From assembly GCA_902779705.1 (NCBI GenBank), contig CACZCR010000003.1, positions 62,001 through 126,000 on the forward strand: a DNA stretch of 64,000 nt. The letters run 5' to 3'. The notes below the pieces were generated by a model. It was not told the DNA's origin. It saw nothing but the letters and a program-made list of their open reading frames with translations, and did no database searches. Every line of letters begins with the position of its first letter. Within the stretch, counting starts at the first letter, position 1. The translations under genes were made by a program, and so were the position numbers. This stretch comes from an uncultured Bacteroidales bacterium. GTDB taxonomy: Bacteria; Bacteroidota; Bacteroidia; Bacteroidales; Paludibacteraceae. Below are positions 59,999-64,000 of the stretch, one piece after another.

Positions 59999-61998
59999 CG
60001 TGTATGCAGGATCGTGGCACTTTGTGCCGAAACGGTAATAATGCCGGACATATTGACCGGTTCACAAGGGCATTGTCCATCGGCTACGCAGGTAACGAAT
60101 TTGCCTTTAGGCAACTTCACTTCTACGGGTTCACGACGGCTATTAAGGATGACCACTATCTGTTCCCACTCATCACCGGCAGCATGGTCACGCAGGACGA
60201 ATGCTACTACATTGTCCGGTGTATCCAGGAAACGCATATGTTGGCGCACTTCTTCGGGCATACCCATGCGGAAAGCGGGGTGTGCTTTACGCAAGGCAAT
60301 GAGGCCTTGGTAGTAGGCGAAGAGGTCTTGATTCTTGGCTTTAAGGCTCCAATCTATTTGGTTGATAGAGTCGGGCGAGCAGAAACTGTTGTGTACACCT
60401 TTTTTGTCGCGCATGATCTCTTCTCCAGCCCACAGGAACGGCAGTCCCTGGCTTGTGAGAACGGCTGTCTGTGCCAGTTTGTCGAGTCGTTCAAGTTCTC
60501 CCTCCTCAAGTTGAACGGAAGCTTTGAGTCGGTCGGTAAGCATCATGTCGTCGTGACAAGAGACGTAGTTGATGGACTGAGAAGGGATGGTGGTCCAAGG
60601 CGACTTGGAATAGTTGACTTGGTCCATTTGTACGTCCGGATGTGCGATACAGCCCACGAGGCCGAAGCGTATAGATTGTTCGAATCCGGGTTTTGCGTCC
60701 AAGAAGGCCGACTCATGGTCATCTGAGAAAGGACCGCGAAGGGCATCACGCATGTCATCGCAGAAGGCCCCTATGCCGGGCATGTTTTTGATATTGGCTT
60801 TCATTGCCAGTTTCTCGTTGGGATATAGCGGTGCGCCGGCAGCCCATCCTTCGCCGTAGAGCAAGTAGTTGGAGCCGAGTGCGTCAAGTTTGCGGCGTAC
60901 GTCCATCATAGTAGCTTGGTCATGAATCCCCATCAGGTCGAAGCGGAAGCCGTCCAAGTGGTACTCTTGTGCCCAATAGAGGGCGGACTCTACTATGAAA
61001 CGATGCATCATGTCGCGTTCGGAAGCGGTCTCGTTACCACAGCCGGAAGCATTGCCAAGCTCGCCCTTTTTGTTCATTCGATAGAAGTAGTCGGGGCAGG
61101 TTTGGGTGAACTGACTATTTTCTACGTCGTAGGTGTGGTTGTATACCACATCCATGATGACTCCTATACCGGCATCGTGGAGTGCTTTGATCATTAGTTT
61201 GAGTTCGCGTATACGGCAAGTGGGATCAGCAGGGTTGGTCGAGTAAGATCCTTCGGGAACGTTGTAGTTGAGCGGGTCGTATCCCCAGTTGTATTGTGGT
61301 TTATCGGGCTTTGACTCATCTACTGAAGCATAGTCATACATAGGAAGTATCTGTACGTGCGTCACTCCGAGTTCTACGAGATGGTCGATACCTGTTTTGA
61401 GTCCTTCGGGCGAAAGTGTTCCGTGCTCTGTGAGAGCGAGGAATTTGCCCTTGTTGGTGATGCCTGAGGCAGGATGAACGGACAGGTCGCGCATGTGGAG
61501 CTCATAGATAATGGCATCTTTCTCGAGGATACGAGAACGTTTGGCATCTTCGGCCCATCCTTCAGGATTGGTCTCTTGGAGGTCGATGATTGCGGCGCGT
61601 TTGCCGTTGGTGCCAACAGCAGTGGCGAATATACCCGGTGTCTCGTGAAGTTTCCAACGCGAGGAGGATTGGGTGATCTCGAAGGTGTAGAATTTGCCTT
61701 TCCAGTCGCCTTTGGCGAAAGCAGTCCATGTGCCGTCTTGGCGGCGACGCATCTTGACTTGTTTGAGCGGCGTGGCACTGGTATCATCTGCATAGAGACG
61801 TAGTGTGACAGCCTCAGCTCCGGGACTCCACAGTTCGAATGTGGTTTTGGCGGGGCTGTACTGCATTTCTCGGAGTGAGCCTTGTTTGGAAGGATACTGA
61901 TCGATCTTGAGGGCCACCTGTTTGGCAGCACAAGAGGCCAATAAGCCCATTGAGATGGTACAAAGTACCATATAGACAATGTGGTTCATGTTTTTCAT
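59995..61998 (-). CDS. pulA: Type I pullulanase, lipoprotein
   Basis: A GH13 debranching enzyme that cuts alpha-1,6 links in pullulan, starch or glycogen. The 667-residue protein has a lipoprotein signal (Cys23 in GLLASC), an N-terminal CBM48-like domain (about 40-115, [17 protein letters not shown]) and the catalytic barrel with the pullulanase signature YNWGYDP (236-242), VVYNH (284-288), nucleophile Asp354 (FRFDLMG), acid/base Glu383 (YGEGW) and His482-Asp483 (SCHDD). The anchor implies surface or periplasmic action. It follows clpX with an ATGA overlap and no susCD genes are nearby. Confidence 0.95.
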   Translation of the reverse strand: MKNMNHIVYMVLCTISMGLLASCAAKQVALKIDQYPSKQGSLREMQYSPAKTTFELWSPGAEAVTLRLYADDTSATPLKQVKMRRRQDGTWTAFAKGDWKGKFYTFEITQSSSRWKLHETPGIFATAVGTNGKRAAIIDLQETNPEGWAEDAKRSRILEKDAIIYELHMRDLSVHPASGITNKGKFLALTEHGTLSPEGLKTGIDHLVELGVTHVQILPMYDYASVDESKPDKPQYNWGYDPLNYNVPEGSYSTNPADPTCRIRELKLMIKALHDAGIGVIMDVVYNHTYDVENSQFTQTCPDYFYRMNKKGELGNASGCGNETASERDMMHRFIVESALYWAQEYHLDGFRFDLMGIHDQATMMDVRRKLDALGSNYLLYGEGWAAGAPLYPNEKLAMKANIKNMPGIGAFCDDMRDALRGPFSDDHESAFLDAKPGFEQSIRFGLVGCIAHPDVQMDQVNYSKSPWTTIPSQSINYVSCHDDMMLTDRLKASVQLEEGELERLDKLAQTAVLTSQGLPFLWAGEEIMRDKKGVHNSFCSPDSINQIDWSLKAKNQDLFAYYQGLIALRKAHPAFRMGMPEEVRQHMRFLDTPDNVVAFVLRDHAAGDEWEQIVVILNSRREPVEVKLPKGKFVTCVADGQCPCEPVNMSGIITVSAQSATILHTR

Positions 61999-63248
61999 AT
62001 AGCTTCGGTATTTTTAAGCCGACTAAAATCTGTTTTCTCGATGCGTTCTTGTGCATACTCGCGTGTGATCGTGATCTCGTGCGTATCTTTTTGGGAAGGA
62101 ACGGAGTACATCAACTCCATCATGACAGACTCCATTAGTCCGCGCAGGCCACGGGCTCCGAGTTTGTTCTCGAGTGCTTTGTCCACAACGTAGTCGAGCA
62201 TATCATCCGCAAAGGTGAGTTTGACGCCATCCATTTCGAAAAGTTTCTCGTACTGTTTGGTGATCGCGTTTTTGGGTTCGGTGAGGATGTTACGCATCGC
62301 CTGTTTGTCGAGCGGATGGAGATAACTGATGATAGGCAATCGTCCGATGATTTCGGGGATAAGACCAAAGGTCTTGAGGTCGTGCGGAGCGATGTATTGG
62401 AGCAGATTGTTTTTGTCTATCTTGTCCGCTTTCTGCTGTGCATCAAAACCCACTACTTGGGTATTGAGGCGTTGTGCTATTTTGCGTTCAATACCATCGA
62501 ATGCGCCTCCGCAAATGAAGAGGATGTTCTTGGTGTCGACGTGTAGGAACTCTTGTTCCGGATGTTTTCGTCCTCCCTCTGGCGGCACGTTGATGACTGC
62601 TCCTTCGAGCAGTTTGAGCAAGCCTTGCTGAACACCTTCTCCGGTGACGTCTCGCGTGATAGAGGGGTTTTCCGATTTGCGGGCTATCTTGTCTACTTCG
62701 TCGAGGAAGACAATGCCTCGTTGTGCTTTTTCGACGTCATATTCGCAGTCTTGGAGCAGTCGGGTAAGCATGGTCTCGACATCCTCTCCAACATAGCCGG
62801 CTTGGGTGAGTGCTGTAGCATCTGCGATCGCGAATGGCACCTTGAGCATTCGTGCTATTGTCTTGGCTAATAGTGTTTTACCGGTGCCGGTTGGTCCAAC
62901 GAGGAGGATATTGGATTTTTCGATCTCGACGTCGTTGTCATCCTTGGGTTGAAGGATGCGTTTGTAGTGGTTGTAGACGGCTACGGAGAGGAATTTCTTA
63001 GCTTCGTCTTGGCCAATGACGTAGAGGTCGAGGAAGTTTTTTATTTCCTCGGGTTTGGGCAAGCCGTTTAGGTTGAGTGTGCCATCTTGTTGCTGCTCTT
63101 TCTTCGTACGTGCTGCCATCATTTCCATGACGAGCTTATGACCGGATTCGATACACTCCGAACATATATAACTATTGTTTTCTCCTTGGAAAAGATCTTG
63201 GCGGACTTGACCGCAAAAACTGCACTTGATTAGGTCTTTTTTAGCCAT
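61995..63248 (-). CDS. clpX: ATP-dependent Clp protease ATP-binding subunit ClpX
   Basis: AAA+ unfoldase partner of ClpP. The 417-residue protein has the N-terminal zinc-binding domain ([30 protein letters not shown]), Walker [13 protein letters not shown], Walker [15 protein letters not shown], the pore loop region [13 protein letters not shown], the RKH-like [19 protein letters not shown] and the ClpP-binding IGF-like loop in the C-terminal half. It starts 1 bp after the clpP stop. Confidence 0.98.
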   Translation of the reverse strand: MAKKDLIKCSFCGQVRQDLFQGENNSYICSECIESGHKLVMEMMAARTKKEQQQDGTLNLNGLPKPEEIKNFLDLYVIGQDEAKKFLSVAVYNHYKRILQPKDDNDVEIEKSNILLVGPTGTGKTLLAKTIARMLKVPFAIADATALTQAGYVGEDVETMLTRLLQDCEYDVEKAQRGIVFLDEVDKIARKSENPSITRDVTGEGVQQGLLKLLEGAVINVPPEGGRKHPEQEFLHVDTKNILFICGGAFDGIERKIAQRLNTQVVGFDAQQKADKIDKNNLLQYIAPHDLKTFGLIPEIIGRLPIISYLHPLDKQAMRNILTEPKNAITKQYEKLFEMDGVKLTFADDMLDYVVDKALENKLGARGLRGLMESVMMELMYSVPSQKDTHEITITREYAQERIEKTDFSRLKNTEAI

Positions 63249-63249
63249 C

Positions 63250-63930
63250 TTATCGTTTGGTATAAATGCGGTCCACCATTCCGTACGCCAGTGCTTCGTC
63301 AGCTTTCATCCAGTAGTCGCGGTCAGCATCCTGACGAATACGTTCCATTGTTTGTCCGCTATGATCGGCTATGATCTGGTAGAGTTCTTCTTTGAGTTTG
63401 AGTATCTCGCGCGCCGTTATCTCGATGTCGGAAGCTTGTCCTTGGATGCCACCGAGCGGTTGGTGGATCATGACGCGGCTATGCGGCAGGGCGGCACGCA
63501 TTCCCTTCTCGCCGGCAACGAGCAGCACAGCGCCCATGGAAGCAGCCATACCGGTGCAGATAGTAGCCACTTTGGAGCGAACGAATTGCATGGTGTCATA
63601 AATGCCGAGTCCGGCATATACGGAGCCACCCGGGGTGTTGAGGTAGATGTGTATATCCTTCTCAGAATCAGCAGAGTCGAGATAGAGCAGCTGTGCCTGG
63701 ATGACATTGGCCGTGTAGTCGTTTACTTCTGTTCCGAGGAAGATAATACGGTCCATCATAAGACGCGAGAAAACGTCCATTTGGGTAACGTTGAGTTGAC
63801 GTTCTTCGAGGATAGAAGGGGAAATATAACTATCACTAGCCTGCATATTGTGTGCAGACGCGTTCATTACTTTCTCTACGTGCATGGAGTTGAGTCCTTG
63901 CGATGTAGCAAACTTCAAAAAATCATTCAT
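63250..63930 (-). CDS. clpP: ATP-dependent Clp protease proteolytic subunit
   Basis: The 226-residue serine protease has the catalytic Ser in [20 protein letters not shown], His in [19 protein letters not shown] and the Asp in [17 protein letters not shown], with the fold start [20 protein letters not shown]. The N-terminus (about 45 residues: [20 protein letters not shown]) is longer than the mature E. coli form and probably includes a propeptide, as in other Bacteroidota. A shorter start at a later Met cannot be excluded. Its promoter lies at 63967-63998. Confidence 0.97.
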   Translation of the reverse strand: MNDFLKFATSQGLNSMHVEKVMNASAHNMQASDSYISPSILEERQLNVTQMDVFSRLMMDRIIFLGTEVNDYTANVIQAQLLYLDSADSEKDIHIYLNTPGGSVYAGLGIYDTMQFVRSKVATICTGMAASMGAVLLVAGEKGMRAALPHSRVMIHQPLGGIQGQASDIEITAREILKLKEELYQIIADHSGQTMERIRQDADRDYWMKADEALAYGMVDRIYTKR

Positions 63931-63966
63931 ATGCGATATGTTCTATAAATTCCACAAAATCGGGTG

Positions 63967-63998
63967 CAAATGTACGAAAAAAAAATGATATATGCAAA
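63967..63998 (-). promoter_or_regulatory. clpP promoter
   Basis: TTTG (63995-63998), 20 nt, TACATTTG (63967-63974) on the minus strand; -33 extension TTTGCATATATC. The whole promoter just fits inside the right edge. The leader to the clpP ATG is about 30 nt. Confidence 0.84.
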
Positions 63999-64000
63999 AA

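Noticed and set aside
1..64000. CRISPR arrays, rRNA genes, insertion sequences, toxin-antitoxin or phage-defence genes
   Set aside because: None could be supported. The GACCG arrays have units of 16-23 nt with no unique spacers, so they are not CRISPR.

Overview
The window looks like a chromosomal segment of a Bacteroidales bacterium (phylum Bacteroidota), probably an uncultured host-associated lineage; the family cannot be fixed from the sequence alone. The reasons are the ribosomal super-operon order (rpsL-rpsG-fusA-rpsJ-...-rpoA-rplQ), many lipoproteins with a Cys at residues 17-26, a TonB-type N-terminus at the left edge, Bacteroidota versions of tgt, ileS and lptG, and nine promoters of the form TTTG-N20-TAnnTTTG, the sigma-ABfr type of this phylum. 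There are no rRNA genes, insertion sequences, prophage genes or CRISPR arrays. All genes look intact except the one cut by the left edge.

Layout. (1) 1-7328, minus strand: panD-tgt-lptG-DUF4886, then a promoter for tRNA-Asp, tRNA-Arg, rpmH, rbfA, a LolC/E-type permease, a lipoprotein, xerD and a TonB/CarboxypepD-regulatory-like gene, mostly joined by 4-bp stop/start overlaps. (2) 7398-11191, plus strand: tpiA, a gamma carbonic anhydrase, pyrH, frr, rsgA. (3) 11192-32457, minus strand: the str-S10-spc-alpha cluster, read from one promoter in front of rpsL and extended past rplQ by an archaeal-type aspartyl-tRNA synthetase, a Fur-family regulator and a lipoprotein. (4) 32684-35243, plus strand: ansA and pepD. 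(5) 35281-41909, minus strand: typA-tig-mpl-dCMP deaminase-ctpA, closed by a terminator that overlaps the last stop codon. (6) 41954-52179, minus strand: ileS, lipoprotein, AsmA-like protein, Dcp peptidase, membrane protein. (7) 52253-56275, minus strand: hup, then adk-obg-ClC channel. (8) A plus-strand rhomboid protease gene. (9) 57104-63998, minus strand: clpP-clpX followed, with 4-8 bp overlaps, by a lipoprotein pullulanase, an outer-membrane barrel, a lipoprotein alpha/beta hydrolase and a fibronectin-like lipoprotein.

The most unusual material is between genes. Several intercistronic gaps carry arrays of very short hairpins with 2-5 nt loops. Between fusA and rpsG, and between rpsG and rpsL, there are head-to-tail 16-21 nt units that start GACCG and end TAA, including one unit of 21 nt that is identical in both gaps. 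A near-identical unit (15 of 16 bases) lies 23 kb away between the carbonic anhydrase gene and pyrH. Between tpiA and the carbonic anhydrase gene three different hairpins are each followed by the same heptamer CAAACAA. Every array reads in the same sense as the mRNA, stems vary in a base-paired way, and three arrays touch a stop codon. This points to an RNA-level element. I do not recognise it as a named family.

Other points of note are an extended promoter consensus with invariant 20-nt spacing, a 16-bp palindrome that merges two divergent promoters, four ATCGG/T repeats at exact 11-bp period between rpsL and ansA, a GIHH signature replacing HIGH in IleRS, an in-frame repeat peptide in the same IleRS, and a Tgt without its cysteine zinc ligands.
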